A DNA stretch of 50,871 bases from Labilibaculum sp. (GCA_016760525.1 JAESUW010000121.1:1-50871); one strand, 5' to 3'. Positions 17,789 to 26,867 are shown, counted from the first letter of the stretch. A program made the numbers and translations. Notes: generated from the sequence alone by a model not told the origin.

Positions 17789-19136
17789 AAGTTTCAGAAT
17801 TAATTTCATAATAAGAATAATAGTCCTGTCAGCGACTATATTCTTACTATTTTACTTGGTTGCAAAAAAGAGTCTCTACTTCACGGCGAGTCTTACTTTT
17901 ATTGCGATTATCTATCAGATTTATGAAATTATTAAGTACGTGGAAAAGACCAACCGCTTGCTTAAAAATTTTCTGGAATCAATACGATATTCTGATTTCA
18001 CGAGAAATTTCCAAGTACAAGGTCTTGGGAGTTCTTTCGACAAGTTACAAGAATCTTTTAATGCTGTAATCACTGATTTCCAAAAAATAAGAGCGGAAAA
18101 AGAAGAACACTACTTCTACTTACAAACTGTAATTCAACATATTGGAATTAGCTTAATTGCTTTTCATCGCGATGGTAAGGTTGAAATGATTAACAATGCA
18201 TCCAAGAAACTTTTTCAGGTAAGTAATCTAAAAAAGATTCAGGATCTTGGCAGTTTTAGCGATGAACTGGTTAATTGCTTATTAAGTCTTAAACATGGAG
18301 AAAATACACTGGTTAAGGTTGTTGATAATGAAGATATTTTAAAGCTTGCTATTTATGCTACCGAGTTTAAAATTAACAACAGACAAGTTATACTTGTTTC
18401 TATAAAAAACATCCAGTACGAATTGGAAGAACAGGAAATAGAATCCTGGCAGAAACTAATTAGGGTTCTTACTCATGAAATCATGAATTCGATTACGCCA
18501 ATCTCATCCCTTTCAACGACTCTAACAACGATTCTAGATGATTTCGGAGAGAACAACACAAACAAGTTTCAGGATGAGGATCTCGAGACTCTCAACGAGG
18601 TTAAATTAGCACTCGAAACAATTCATAAAAGAAGTTCAGGTCTACTTCACTTTGTTGATACCTATAGAAATCTCACAAAAATTCCGAAGCCCAGTTTTGG
18701 TATTTTTCAGGTTCAAAAGCTATTTGATAATATCCATCGTTTAATGGAGGAAGAAATTAAGAGAAAAGGCATCGAATGTGAAATTAATATCAATCCGGAA
18801 AGTATTGAACTTTCTGCCGACGAACAACTCCTGGAACAAGTTTTAATCAATTTAATTAAAAATTCAATTCACGCTCTGGAACACACCGAGAACCCTAAAA
18901 TTGAATTAAAAGCCTTCATGAACAAAAGAGGCAGAATTTCAATTCAAATAAGTGATAATGGACAAGGAATTATAAAAGAAGTACTTGACAAAGTATTTAT
19001 TCCTTTCTTCACGACAAAACCAAAAGGATCTGGAATTGGACTCAGTCTCTCAAAACAAATCTTACGATTACACGGAGGTACAATTACTGCACAGTCCATT
19101 CCTAACGAAAAAACGAGTTTTACTCTTACTTTTTAA
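17778..19136 (+). CDS. Sensor histidine kinase, partner of the NtrC-type regulator
   Basis: This inner-membrane kinase is expected to phosphorylate the upstream regulator. There are two N-terminal membrane segments (~8-28 and ~32-50) with almost no periplasmic loop between them, then a linker and a PAS-like domain (~115-215). The H-box is VLTHEIMNSITPISS, a HEXXN form typical of NtrB-type kinases. The ATPase domain shows the N-box NLIKNSIHALE, G1 ISDNGQGI, F-box FIPFFTTKPKG and G2 SGIGLSLS. The lack of a periplasmic sensor domain suggests that the signal is sensed in or near the membrane, or through the PAS domain. The ATG at 17778 overlaps the regulator gene, so the two are translationally coupled. 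Confidence 0.93.
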   Translation: MVYKSFRINFIIRIIVLSATIFLLFYLVAKKSLYFTASLTFIAIIYQIYEIIKYVEKTNRLLKNFLESIRYSDFTRNFQVQGLGSSFDKLQESFNAVITDFQKIRAEKEEHYFYLQTVIQHIGISLIAFHRDGKVEMINNASKKLFQVSNLKKIQDLGSFSDELVNCLLSLKHGENTLVKVVDNEDILKLAIYATEFKINNRQVILVSIKNIQYELEEQEIESWQKLIRVLTHEIMNSITPISSLSTTLTTILDDFGENNTNKFQDEDLETLNEVKLALETIHKRSSGLLHFVDTYRNLTKIPKPSFGIFQVQKLFDNIHRLMEEEIKRKGIECEININPESIELSADEQLLEQVLINLIKNSIHALEHTENPKIELKAFMNKRGRISIQISDNGQGIIKEVLDKVFIPFFTTKPKGSGIGLSLSKQILRLHGGTITAQSIPNEKTSFTLTF

Positions 19137-19232
19137 CATGATTTAACACTCAAATAATTTTAAAATAACAAATACTTTCGTTAAATTTAAAAGGCAAATC
19201 AATTTTCAACCTTCAATTAAACTTAAGAGCAT

Positions 19233-19484
19233 ATGACTAAAACAATCACATTCAATGAGTTAAGAAAGATTAAAGATCGTTTGCCAGATGGAAGTATGCA
19301 AAGGATTGCAAAAGATTTACAATTGGAAGTAGAAACTGTTAGAAATTATTTTGGTGGCACCAATTTTGATCAAGGTCAAAGTACAGGAATCCATGTTGAA
19401 CAAGGACCTCATGGAGGTATTGTTGAACTCGATGATACAACTATTCTAGAACGTGCAATTAGCATGCTTGAAAATTCTTATTAA
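19233..19484 (+). CDS. Small HTH-like DNA-binding protein, 83 residues
   Basis: The first half (TFNELRKIKDRLPDGSMQRI AKDLQLEVETVRNYFGG, written in two parts) reads as a small helix-turn-helix: a helix, then IAKDL as first HTH helix and VETVRNYF as recognition helix. The middle is rich in G, Q and H (GIHVEQGPHGGIVEL) and the end is helical (TTILERAISMLENS). I remember similar short proteins as conserved in Bacteroidales but cannot give an established function. It stands alone, 96 bases after the kinase gene, and has its own strong terminator. Confidence 0.75.
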   Translation: MTKTITFNELRKIKDRLPDGSMQRIAKDLQLEVETVRNYFGGTNFDQGQSTGIHVEQGPHGGIVELDDTTILERAISMLENSY

Positions 19485-19510
19485 ATTGCAGACATCAATA
19501 AATAAAAAAC

Positions 19511-19546
19511 AGGGCTGTTGAAATATTTCAACAGCCCTATTTTTAT
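19511..19546 (+). terminator. Rho-independent terminator of the small HTH gene
   Basis: AGGGCTGTTGAAA pairs with TTTCAACAGCCCT in a nearly perfect 13-base stem and is followed by ATTTTTATT. It lies 27 bases past the stop codon. Confidence 0.9.
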
Positions 19547-19563
19547 TCCTAAGCTTTAGTGTC

Positions 19564-19610
19564 TTATACCAAATGGACTTTAGGCTTGGCTATAAAGCTA
19601 AATGGTATAA
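19564..19610. repeat. Imperfect palindrome with TTATACCA/TGGTATAA ends
   Basis: Eight-base outer arms (TTATACCA and TGGTATAA) enclose a 31-base partly self-complementary core containing CTTTAG and CTATAAAG. It sits between the small HTH gene terminator and the 3' end of rex. It may be a degraded REP- or MITE-like element; no second copy was seen in the window. Confidence 0.4.
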
Positions 19611-19681
19611 TGCCGATGTATATTGAGTTGAGGCGTAAATGAGCTTGCGAATTTATGGTTCAAACGAAACAACAATCGGTA

Positions 19682-20338
19682 TTAGAGAACTTCTTTTTTC
19701 TCGCTATGCAATTTATTAAAGATAATTGCCAAATTAGAATAAAGCGTCGTATTTTGAACAATGATATATTCCGGTACTTTAATTCTTGCGGGAGTAAAAT
19801 TCCAAATTGCTTTAATTCCCCATGCCACCATTAAATCGGCAACTGTTTGAGCATTTTCAGCAGGTACAGTAATTATCCCCATTACCACATTCAGTTCCTG
19901 TGATAAATCACGAAACTGATCAATATGATACACTTCAATATCATTAATTTTTTTCCCAATAGTAGAGGAGTTTACATCGAAAGCGGCAACAATATTTAAA
20001 CCAAAATGTGATAATCCACTGTCGTGAAGCAATGCAGAACCCAATGATCCGGCTCCAACAAGAAAAGCATTATCCATAATGGTAAATCCAAGAAACTCAG
20101 ACAACACATCTACCAATGCTTTAACTTCATAACCTACTCTGGTTTTCCCAACAATAGTTGTATAGGATAAATCTTTTGTAACCTGCGTAGGGTCAATATT
20201 CATGTAGTTTGCAATCTGAGTAGATGAAACAAACTGCTGTCCCTTTCTGAACAAACCTTCAGCATACGCCAAGTATGAAGGCATACGCCTAATAGTTGGC
20301 TCAGGAACAGCCTGAATTTTCTTAGAACTTTGAACCAT
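19682..20338 (-). CDS. rex: Redox-sensing transcriptional repressor Rex
   Basis: Rex represses fermentative and respiratory genes and releases DNA when NADH/NAD+ rises. The N-terminal winged helix is visible in SSTQIANYMNIDPTQVTKDL (~39-57) followed by the Rex-typical VGYEVKAL. The Rossmann domain carries the dinucleotide loop GAGSLG (95-100) with VAAFDVNSSTIGKKI following, and PAENAQTVADLMVAWGIKAI WNF near residues 160-180. The length of 218 fits the family. It is monocistronic, with tRNA-Val upstream on the same strand. Confidence 0.93.
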   Translation of the reverse strand: MVQSSKKIQAVPEPTIRRMPSYLAYAEGLFRKGQQFVSSTQIANYMNIDPTQVTKDLSYTTIVGKTRVGYEVKALVDVLSEFLGFTIMDNAFLVGAGSLGSALLHDSGLSHFGLNIVAAFDVNSSTIGKKINDIEVYHIDQFRDLSQELNVVMGIITVPAENAQTVADLMVAWGIKAIWNFTPARIKVPEYIIVQNTTLYSNLAIIFNKLHSEKKEVL

Positions 20339-20491
20339 AATTTCTTACTTACACCTTAAATGAAAACAAAAACAACCATTTTCTTTATTAAAGAAAAAAA
20401 TCTTTAATAGTTTTTTTGTTATACAAATCGAATTTTAAATAAATGGCGCTGGGAACACTGCAAAGAATAACATTTTAATCCTTTGTAAATG

Positions 20492-20566
20492 TGGGCGATA
20501 TAGGATTCGAACCTATGACCCCTTGGGTGTAAACCAAGTGCTCTGAACCAACTGAGCTAATCGCCC
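20492..20566 (-). tRNA. tRNA-Val (anticodon TAC)
   Basis: The minus strand folds as a full cloverleaf: acceptor GGGCGAT/ATCGCCC, D-arm TAGCTCAGTTGGTTCAGAGC, anticodon stem CTTGG/CCAAG with loop TTTACAC (anticodon TAC), and T-arm with GGTTCGAATCC. The gene does not encode the 3' CCA. Confidence 0.96.
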
Positions 20567-20576
20567 TTAACGACTG

Positions 20577-20607
20577 CAAATATAAACAGAAAAAATTACC
20601 ACAGCAA
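20577..20607 (-). promoter_or_regulatory. Promoter of tRNA-Val
   Basis: On the minus strand a -7 element TATATTTG (20577-20584) is preceded by TTG (20605-20607) at 20-base spacing. This matches the Bacteroidota pattern TTG-N~19-20-TAnnTTTG. It would start transcription a few bases before the tRNA 5' end. Confidence 0.7.
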
Positions 20608-20625
20608 TTAAAAAGATAGTTTTGT

Positions 20626-21912
20626 TTACACTACTTCTGCAACAACAAACGTACTGCCACCCAAAAAAACAAGATCATTTTCCTGTGCATTTGCCTTCGC
20701 TGCCTCTAATGCTATTTTCACTGATGGGTATGTATTCCCTACCAAATCATATGCCTGTGCCTTTGCAGCAAGAATTTTTGGATCCAATGCCCGGGGAATA
20801 TTTGCACAACAGAAGTAATAGCTCGCTGCCTTTGGCATTAATTCAAAAATCTCATTAATATCCTTATCATCAACCACACCAAAAACAATATGCAAATTTC
20901 TGTAATCCATTGATTCAATTTGCATTATTATTTCTTTAATGCCAGCAACATTATGACCAGTATCACATATCACATCAGGGTCATTACCAATTATTTGCCA
21001 GCGTCCTAACAAGCCAGTTCTCTTAACTATTTCAGAGATCCCCTGCTTAATAGATTTATCGGAAATATTCCAAGCTTGATTAATCAATTCATCAAATACA
21101 CACAGGGCAGTTCTTATATTCTTAACTTGATAACTCCCCAATAAATCACAAGATAAATTTACTCTTGAATTATTATCAGAAGCTTTAAAAACCAGATTAC
21201 GTTTACTATTAACTATATCATATGACATGATTTCATACTGATCTTCAGAAAACTGTAAATCAGAATTTTTATCAGAAGCAATCCTCGTAAAAACATCAAT
21301 TAATTCTTCCTGCTTTTCCCCAATAATCACAGGAACACTTTCCTTTATAATTCCAGCCTTTTCGCCAGCTATTTGTGTGAGTTCCGATCCTAAAAGACCT
21401 GTGTGATCTTTACTAATATTAGTTATTACAGAAAGCAAAGGCGTAATAATATTAGTTGAATCTAATCTTCCTCCCAGCCCCACCTCCACAACTGCAACAT
21501 CAACTTCCTGATCAGCAAAATAATCAAAAGCCATAGCAACGGTCATCTCAAAAAAAGAAGGACTCAACTCTTCAAACTTGCATTGATGCTTCCCAATAAA
21601 ATCAACCACATAATCTTCCGAAACAAGTTCACCATTTACCTTTATTCTCTCCCGAAAATCACGCAAGTGAGGAGAAGTATACAAACCAACTTTATAGCCT
21701 GCAGCTTGCAGTACCGATGCAATAGTATGTGAAACTGATCCTTTGCCGTTTGTTCCCCCAACATGAATCGATTTAAATTTTTCATGAGGATGATTAAAAT
21801 ATTCATCCAAAGCTAATGTTGTATCCAAATCAGCCTTGTAAGCTGCCTTCCCTGTACGCTGATACATAGGCAGTTTAGTAAACATATAATTTAAAGTTTC
21901 TTTATAATTCAT
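20626..21912 (-). CDS. folC: Bifunctional folylpolyglutamate synthase / dihydrofolate synthase
   Basis: This cytoplasmic Mur-ligase-family enzyme adds glutamate to dihydropteroate and folates. Visible features are the ATP-binding loop GGTNGKGS (~52-59), the Mur-like segment VAVVEVGLGGRLDSTN followed by ITNISKDHTGLLG, and the C-terminal DTGHNVAGIKE and VFGVVDDKDI motifs. At 428 residues it is of normal length. The track starts at a GTG at 21921; I prefer the ATG at 21912, since the peptide then begins MNYKETLNYMF as in relatives. The divergent neighbour is the PhoH gene. Confidence 0.94.
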   Translation of the reverse strand: MNYKETLNYMFTKLPMYQRTGKAAYKADLDTTLALDEYFNHPHEKFKSIHVGGTNGKGSVSHTIASVLQAAGYKVGLYTSPHLRDFRERIKVNGELVSEDYVVDFIGKHQCKFEELSPSFFEMTVAMAFDYFADQEVDVAVVEVGLGGRLDSTNIITPLLSVITNISKDHTGLLGSELTQIAGEKAGIIKESVPVIIGEKQEELIDVFTRIASDKNSDLQFSEDQYEIMSYDIVNSKRNLVFKASDNNSRVNLSCDLLGSYQVKNIRTALCVFDELINQAWNISDKSIKQGISEIVKRTGLLGRWQIIGNDPDVICDTGHNVAGIKEIIMQIESMDYRNLHIVFGVVDDKDINEIFELMPKAASYYFCCANIPRALDPKILAAKAQAYDLVGNTYPSVKIALEAAKANAQENDLVFLGGSTFVVAEVV

Positions 21913-22183
21913 ATTCAACACGCTAGTAAATTTGAAGATTTTACAAAGAAGAATAAAATTTCTTAAATTTTGTGTTAACAGCTTGAATTTCCTGCAAATT
22001 TTGCTAAATTAATACTATTAAATACTTCTGTTTAAATATATACACGAAGCATATTTCAGAAAACAAAGTGATTTTAACAGACTTTCTAAACGTCTACTAT
22101 TTAAAACATAAGTAAATTACAATTATGATATATAAATGTCGGCATTTAATGCTTGTCGAAATTAACCTCTAACATCATTGATT

Positions 22184-23515
22184 ATGGCAAAACTCAAAAA
22201 GATTTTCGTTCTCGACACAAATGTTATTCTTCATGATTTTAATTCCATTTATAATTTCGAAGAAAATGATGTTGTTATTCCAATAACTGTTCTTGAGGAA
22301 CTTGATAAGTTTAAAAAAGGCAATGACCAGATTAATTACCATGCCCGGGAATTTAGCAGAGAGCTAGACCGAATTTCTGGTGATTTACTCTTTACGGCAG
22401 GTGTTCCGTTGGGTAAAAAACTAGGGAAATTATCCGTTGAAACGGGAAAAGACTTTTCACCACAAATGAAAAGTTCCTTTCATGACAATATCCCAGATCA
22501 CAGAATACTTGCCATTGCAGAATATCTGCACAATCAAAATAAAAAGAAAAGAGTGATTCTAATCTCTAAGGACATCAACCTTAGAATGAAAGCAAAATCA
22601 TTAGGTATTCCTGCTGAAGATTATAAAAATGATCAGGTAAAAGATCTTGATGATATAATCAGCCTGGGAATTACAACTCTGGGAAATTTTGATGATGAAA
22701 AGATCTCTTCACTTTATAAAACTAACGAAGGGATTCCGGAAGAAGAATTTGGATTCAAAAAACCGATTAATGGTCATGAGTATTTTATTCTAAAAAACAA
22801 TTCATCTAGTGCGCTTGCACATTTCGATCCTATTACAAAAACAATATCTCGAGTTGAAAAGCCCAATTCATATGGAATCTTTCCTCGGAATGCGGAGCAA
22901 ACTTTCTCTATGCATGCTCTTTTGGATCCCAAAATTTCCCTTGTAGCATTAACCGGCCGGGCCGGAACAGGTAAAACATTACTCGCATTGGCCACTGCCC
23001 TGCAACAAATAGATATGTACGATCAAATTTTTCTTGCTCGACCAATTGTCGCACTGGCAAACAAGGATCTTGGGTATTTGCCTGGTGATGCAAAAGAAAA
23101 AATTGGTCCCTATATGCAACCCTTATTCGACAACCTGAGTGTAATAAAACACAAATTTAACGTTCATAGTAAAGAGTACCTTAAAATTGACGAACTGTTA
23201 AAAGATGAAAGGCTGCAAATTACACCTTTAGCTTATATTAGAGGAAGAAGTCTTTCCAATACTTTCTTTATTGTTGATGAAGCGCAAAACCTCACTCCTC
23301 ATGAAATAAAAACAATAATTACGCGTGCCGGAGAAGGAACTAAAATGGTTTTCACAGGAGATATCGAACAAATAGATTCACCCTACCTGGATAAGAAATC
23401 TAATGGATTAGCATACCTGTCAGACAGAATGCAAGGACAGGATATATTCGCACATGTTAACTTATTAAAAGGAGAAAGAAGTCACCTTGCCGAATTAGCA
23501 AGTAATCTTCTCTAA
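22184..23515 (+). CDS. PIN domain-PhoH family ATPase
   Basis: This is a PhoH-like protein of the YlaK type. An N-terminal PIN domain (~1-150, LKKIFVLDTNVILHDF with acidic residues such as D in SFHDNIPDHRILAIAE) is followed by a PhoH P-loop ATPase domain (~240-443). The ATPase domain has Walker A GRAGTGKT and Walker B FFIVDEAQNL, then FTGDIEQID. The family is linked to RNA metabolism as an RNase and helicase; the exact target is not known. The track begins at a TTG; the ATG at 22184 (MAKLKKIFVLDT) is the better start. It appears to be a single-gene transcript. Confidence 0.93.
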   Translation: MAKLKKIFVLDTNVILHDFNSIYNFEENDVVIPITVLEELDKFKKGNDQINYHAREFSRELDRISGDLLFTAGVPLGKKLGKLSVETGKDFSPQMKSSFHDNIPDHRILAIAEYLHNQNKKKRVILISKDINLRMKAKSLGIPAEDYKNDQVKDLDDIISLGITTLGNFDDEKISSLYKTNEGIPEEEFGFKKPINGHEYFILKNNSSSALAHFDPITKTISRVEKPNSYGIFPRNAEQTFSMHALLDPKISLVALTGRAGTGKTLLALATALQQIDMYDQIFLARPIVALANKDLGYLPGDAKEKIGPYMQPLFDNLSVIKHKFNVHSKEYLKIDELLKDERLQITPLAYIRGRSLSNTFFIVDEAQNLTPHEIKTIITRAGEGTKMVFTGDIEQIDSPYLDKKSNGLAYLSDRMQGQDIFAHVNLLKGERSHLAELASNLL

Positions 23516-23666
23516 ATCTATTAATTGCAATACTGGAAAATTTCATTTAAATTAAATAAATAAAAACATTTTGAATGCAAGTCTGAATTTAGCAGAGATC
23601 GAAAAACTATAAATGATCTTTTAATATGACTTATTTTTTCTCAATGAAAATTTAAATATACCTCTC

Positions 23667-24566
23667 ATGAAAATACTGAAATTTGCCGCCATAGATATCG
23701 GATCAAATGCCATCCGGTTGTTGTTTATGAATGTGCTTGAAGAAGGTGGTAAAGCTCACTTTAAGAAATCATCTCTGGTAAGAGTTCCTATTCGTTTAGG
23801 AGCAGATACTTTTATCGAAAAATTTATTTCTTTAGATAAAGCCGAGAAATTAATTAAAAGCATGAAGGCATTCCGTAACCTAATGGACGTTCATGAGGTT
23901 GTGGCCTATCGAGCATGCGCAACCTCTGCAATGCGTGAAGCATCAAACGGTGCTGAAATCATTCAACGAATTGAGAATGAATCTGGTATTAAGATAGACG
24001 TTATCAACGGAAAGGAAGAAGCAAGCATTATATTTGATAATAAAATTGCGGATACTCTTGATCCTTCTAAAGATTACCTATATGTTGATGTTGGTGGAGG
24101 CAGCACTGAGATAACTCTTTTTTCGAAAGGGATTTGTAAATTTTCAGCTTCTTTTAATGTCGGAACAATTAAGATTCTTCGGGATTGCGTACCTGAAGGA
24201 GAATTCATTCGAATAAAGGAATGCTTATTGGATGTATGCCCTAATTGCAAAAATATTGAGATTATTGGATCTGGAGGTAACATTAACAGATTGGTTAAAC
24301 TTGCTAATATTCCAAAACAGGAGAAGGCCTTAACCTATCAAGAATTAAAAAGCATTTACTACAACCTTAAGCAATTTTCTCACAAAGAGTTAATGCTTAA
24401 TTTTGATATGAATCCTGATCGTGCTGATGTTATTATTCCTGCGGCTACAATATTCCTCAGTATCATGGAGTGGGCAAAAGCAGAAAAAATACATATACCT
24501 AAAATTGGTGTTACCGATGGTATTATTCATCAATTATATAAGGAATATAGCTCGAACAGCCTTTAA
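23667..24566 (+). CDS. Ppx/GppA-family exopolyphosphatase-like phosphatase
   Basis: This is a cytoplasmic enzyme of the ASKHA fold that hydrolyses polyphosphate and/or pppGpp. Phosphate-1 motif AAIDIGSNAIRLL (~7-19), RACATSAMREASNG (~82-95), INGKEEASIIF (~113-123), phosphate-2 motif YVDVGGGSTEITLF (~138-151) and GSGGNINRL (~201-209) are all present. At 299 residues it is the short, two-domain form without the C-terminal HD extension of E. coli Ppx and GppA. Whether poly-P or pppGpp is preferred cannot be told. Confidence 0.9.
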   Translation: MKILKFAAIDIGSNAIRLLFMNVLEEGGKAHFKKSSLVRVPIRLGADTFIEKFISLDKAEKLIKSMKAFRNLMDVHEVVAYRACATSAMREASNGAEIIQRIENESGIKIDVINGKEEASIIFDNKIADTLDPSKDYLYVDVGGGSTEITLFSKGICKFSASFNVGTIKILRDCVPEGEFIRIKECLLDVCPNCKNIEIIGSGGNINRLVKLANIPKQEKALTYQELKSIYYNLKQFSHKELMLNFDMNPDRADVIIPAATIFLSIMEWAKAEKIHIPKIGVTDGIIHQLYKEYSSNSL

Positions 24567-24593
24567 ATTCGTTAAAAAAGCAATTCTTTTTCC

Positions 24594-24601
24594 TAAATTT
24601 G
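24594..24601 (+). promoter_or_regulatory. Candidate -7 element upstream of mtaB
   Basis: TAAATTTG, followed by CA, matches TAnnTTTG. The only -33 candidate is a weak TTCG 22 bases upstream. It lies ~120 bases before mtaB; the hairpin at 24626-24655 would then fall inside the leader. Confidence 0.35.
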
Positions 24602-24625
24602 CACATTAAATAATTTGTATATTTT

Positions 24626-24664
24626 GAACTGTTTCAAATTAAATTTGAAATAGTTCATTTGTTT
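24626..24664 (+). terminator. Hairpin between the Ppx/GppA gene and mtaB
   Basis: GAACTGTTTCAAAT pairs with ATTTGAAATAGTTC with one mismatch and a short loop, and is followed by ATTTGTTTT. It reads as a weak terminator for the phosphatase gene, or as a leader hairpin for mtaB. Confidence 0.5.
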
Positions 24665-24720
24665 TAGTTAGAGACTGAATATCAGCATCCAACTAATCAT
24701 CAGCAAGAAGGGAAGAAACT

Positions 24721-26055
24721 ATGTTACAAGGTAAAAAAGTTGCATTCTACACATTGGGGTGCAAGCTTAACTTTTCAGAAACATCTACAATAGGCCGTTC
24801 ATTTAAAGAAATGGGCTTCGAAACAGTTAAGCACACAGAGAAGGCTGATATTTATGTTCTGAATACTTGTTCTGTTACGGATCATGCCGATAAAAAATGC
24901 AGACAGGCTATAAAAAAAGTAATAAAAACAAATCCCAACGCGTTTGTAGCCGTTATTGGCTGCTATGCCCAATTAAAACCTAATGAAATTATTGGTATTT
25001 CTGGTGTAGACCTGGTTCTGGGAGCCAACGAAAAATTCAATATCCATAAATACATTGACCATCTTGAGAAAAAAGGAACCGGAGAACTGCATCCATGTGA
25101 AGTTGAGTCGGTAAAAGACTTCCATTCATCCTATTCAATGGGCGACAGAACCCGCTGTTTTCTAAAAATTCAGGATGGATGCAATTATTACTGCACTTAT
25201 TGTACCATTCCATTCGCGCGTGGCAACAGCCGAAACATGAGCATAAACGAAACAGTACAACAAGCCCAAAAAGTGGCTCAGCAAGGTGCTAAAGAAATCA
25301 TTTTAACCGGCGTAAATATTGGTGATTTTGGACAAAGTACTAACGAAACATTTCTGGATTTAATAAAAGAACTGGAAAAAGTAAAAGGGATTAGCCGTTT
25401 TCGTATTTCTTCCATTGAACCGAACCTTCTAAGCAACGAAATTATCGATTTTGTAGCTCAGTCAGAAAAATTCGTTAACCATTTTCACATCCCACTTCAA
25501 GCTGGTTCCAACAAAGTGCTGAAATTAATGAAGAGAAGGTACAATAGAGAATTATTTGCACAACGTGTTGAGAAAATTAAATTCTTACTGCCTGATGCAT
25601 TTATTGGGGTTGATGTAATTGCAGGAAGCCGGGGGGAAAGTGATCAGGATTTCGAAGAAGCCTATTTATTCATCAAAAATTTACCCATTAGTCAACTTCA
25701 TGTGTTTCCCTACTCTGAAAGACAAGGAACAAAAGCTCTTGAAATAAAAGAAGTTGTTCCTGTTCCCGAAAGAAAAAGAAGAGCTAAAATGTTGCAAATC
25801 CTCTCAGAAAAAAAGCTAAGAGCCTTTTATCAGGAAAATTTAGGCAATACAGAAGAGGTTCTTTTTGAATCGTATAATGATCATGGTAAAATGTATGGAT
25901 TCACAAAAAATTACATAAAAGTTGAAATTCCATACGATCAAAACCTTAGCAACAAACTAACATTTACTAACTTGCAGGAAGTAAATTCAAATGGCAATGT
26001 TTCAGGTTCTGTTATTGACAAAATACGATTCAACCTAAAACCCATTCTCCAATAA
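24721..26055 (+). CDS. mtaB: tRNA (t6A37) methylthiotransferase MtaB
   Basis: This radical-SAM enzyme converts t6A37 to ms2t6A37 in tRNAs. It has an N-terminal UPF0004 domain with its three cluster cysteines (GCKLNF C14, LNTCSVTD, IGCYAQ). The radical-SAM domain carries the CxxxCxxC motif in CNYYCTYC (~156-163) followed by IPFARG, and a C-terminal TRAM-like region starts at ~380. The pattern GCKLNFSETSTI distinguishes it from MiaB and RimO. The length of 444 is typical. It is followed after 11 bases by the phosphatase gene and probably shares its transcript. Confidence 0.93.
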   Translation: MLQGKKVAFYTLGCKLNFSETSTIGRSFKEMGFETVKHTEKADIYVLNTCSVTDHADKKCRQAIKKVIKTNPNAFVAVIGCYAQLKPNEIIGISGVDLVLGANEKFNIHKYIDHLEKKGTGELHPCEVESVKDFHSSYSMGDRTRCFLKIQDGCNYYCTYCTIPFARGNSRNMSINETVQQAQKVAQQGAKEIILTGVNIGDFGQSTNETFLDLIKELEKVKGISRFRISSIEPNLLSNEIIDFVAQSEKFVNHFHIPLQAGSNKVLKLMKRRYNRELFAQRVEKIKFLLPDAFIGVDVIAGSRGESDQDFEEAYLFIKNLPISQLHVFPYSERQGTKALEIKEVVPVPERKRRAKMLQILSEKKLRAFYQENLGNTEEVLFESYNDHGKMYGFTKNYIKVEIPYDQNLSNKLTFTNLQEVNSNGNVSGSVIDKIRFNLKPILQ

Positions 26056-26066
26056 ATTATAAAAGC

Positions 26067-26867
26067 ATGATCGATCTTAAAGAACTTTGTTTTAAAACAA
26101 ACGACATAGCCAGAAAAGTTGGCACCTTCATAAAAGAACAACAGAGTAAAATCAAATCTGATGTAGTGGAAATTAAAGGAGTACATGATTTTGTAACCTA
26201 TGTTGACAAAACTGCAGAAGAAATGATTATTGCAGAGCTTAAGCTGATTCTGTCCAATGCAGGATTTATAGCAGAAGAAGGAACAGAAACTTATCGGGCA
26301 GAGCAATACAACTGGATTATTGATCCGCTGGATGGTACAACGAACTATATTCATGGTTTATCGCCTTTTGCTGTTAGTATTGCTTTGCAGGAATACGATG
26401 AAATCGTTTTGGGTGTAGTATATGAAATTAGCCTTGATGAGTGCTTTTATTCATGGAAAGGAGCACCGGAAGCCTATTTAAATGGAAAAACAATATCCGT
26501 TTCAAAGGCCAAATCGGTAGATTCGAGCTTAATTGCAACAGGATTTCCATATTACGATTACGATCAATTAAAAGCCTTTATGGCCTCGCTGGAATACTTC
26601 ATAATTAATTCCCACGGTGTTCGTCGACTTGGTTCGGCTGCTACCGATTTAGCATATGTAGCTTGTGGTAGATTCGAAGCTTTTTACGAATATAGTCTTC
26701 AGGCTTGGGATGTTGCGGCAGGATCATTTTTAGTGAAGAAAGCCGGTGGTAAGGTATGTGATTTTAAAGGAGGTAATGATTACATTTTTGGTAAAGAAAT
26801 AATTGCCAGTAATACTTTCGTTCACGACGAATTTAAAAGCATTGTTAATAAATACATGATTAAATAA
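26067..26867 (+). CDS. Inositol monophosphatase family protein
   Basis: This Mg2+-dependent sugar- or inositol-phosphate phosphatase shows the metal-binding motifs EEGTET (~72-77), WIIDPLDGTTNYIHG (~86-100) and the C-terminal WDVAAGSFLVKKAGG (~210-224). The length of 266 is standard for SuhB-like enzymes. It lies 11 bases after mtaB and 52 bases before the acyltransferase gene. The substrate (inositol-1-phosphate, a sugar phosphate or a nucleotide) cannot be told from sequence. Confidence 0.92.
   Translation: MIDLKELCFKTNDIARKVGTFIKEQQSKIKSDVVEIKGVHDFVTYVDKTAEEMIIAELKLILSNAGFIAEEGTETYRAEQYNWIIDPLDGTTNYIHGLSPFAVSIALQEYDEIVLGVVYEISLDECFYSWKGAPEAYLNGKTISVSKAKSVDSSLIATGFPYYDYDQLKAFMASLEYFIINSHGVRRLGSAATDLAYVACGRFEAFYEYSLQAWDVAAGSFLVKKAGGKVCDFKGGNDYIFGKEIIASNTFVHDEFKSIVNKYMIK

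Noticed and set aside
20339-20491. Rex self-operator upstream of rex
   Set aside because: No TTGTGAAA-type palindrome was found between rex and tRNA-Val; only AT-rich sequence with T- and A-runs.
25938-26354. 138-residue minus-strand ORF
   Set aside because: It overlaps the 3' end of mtaB and the 5' part of the inositol monophosphatase-family gene, both strongly supported by catalytic motifs.
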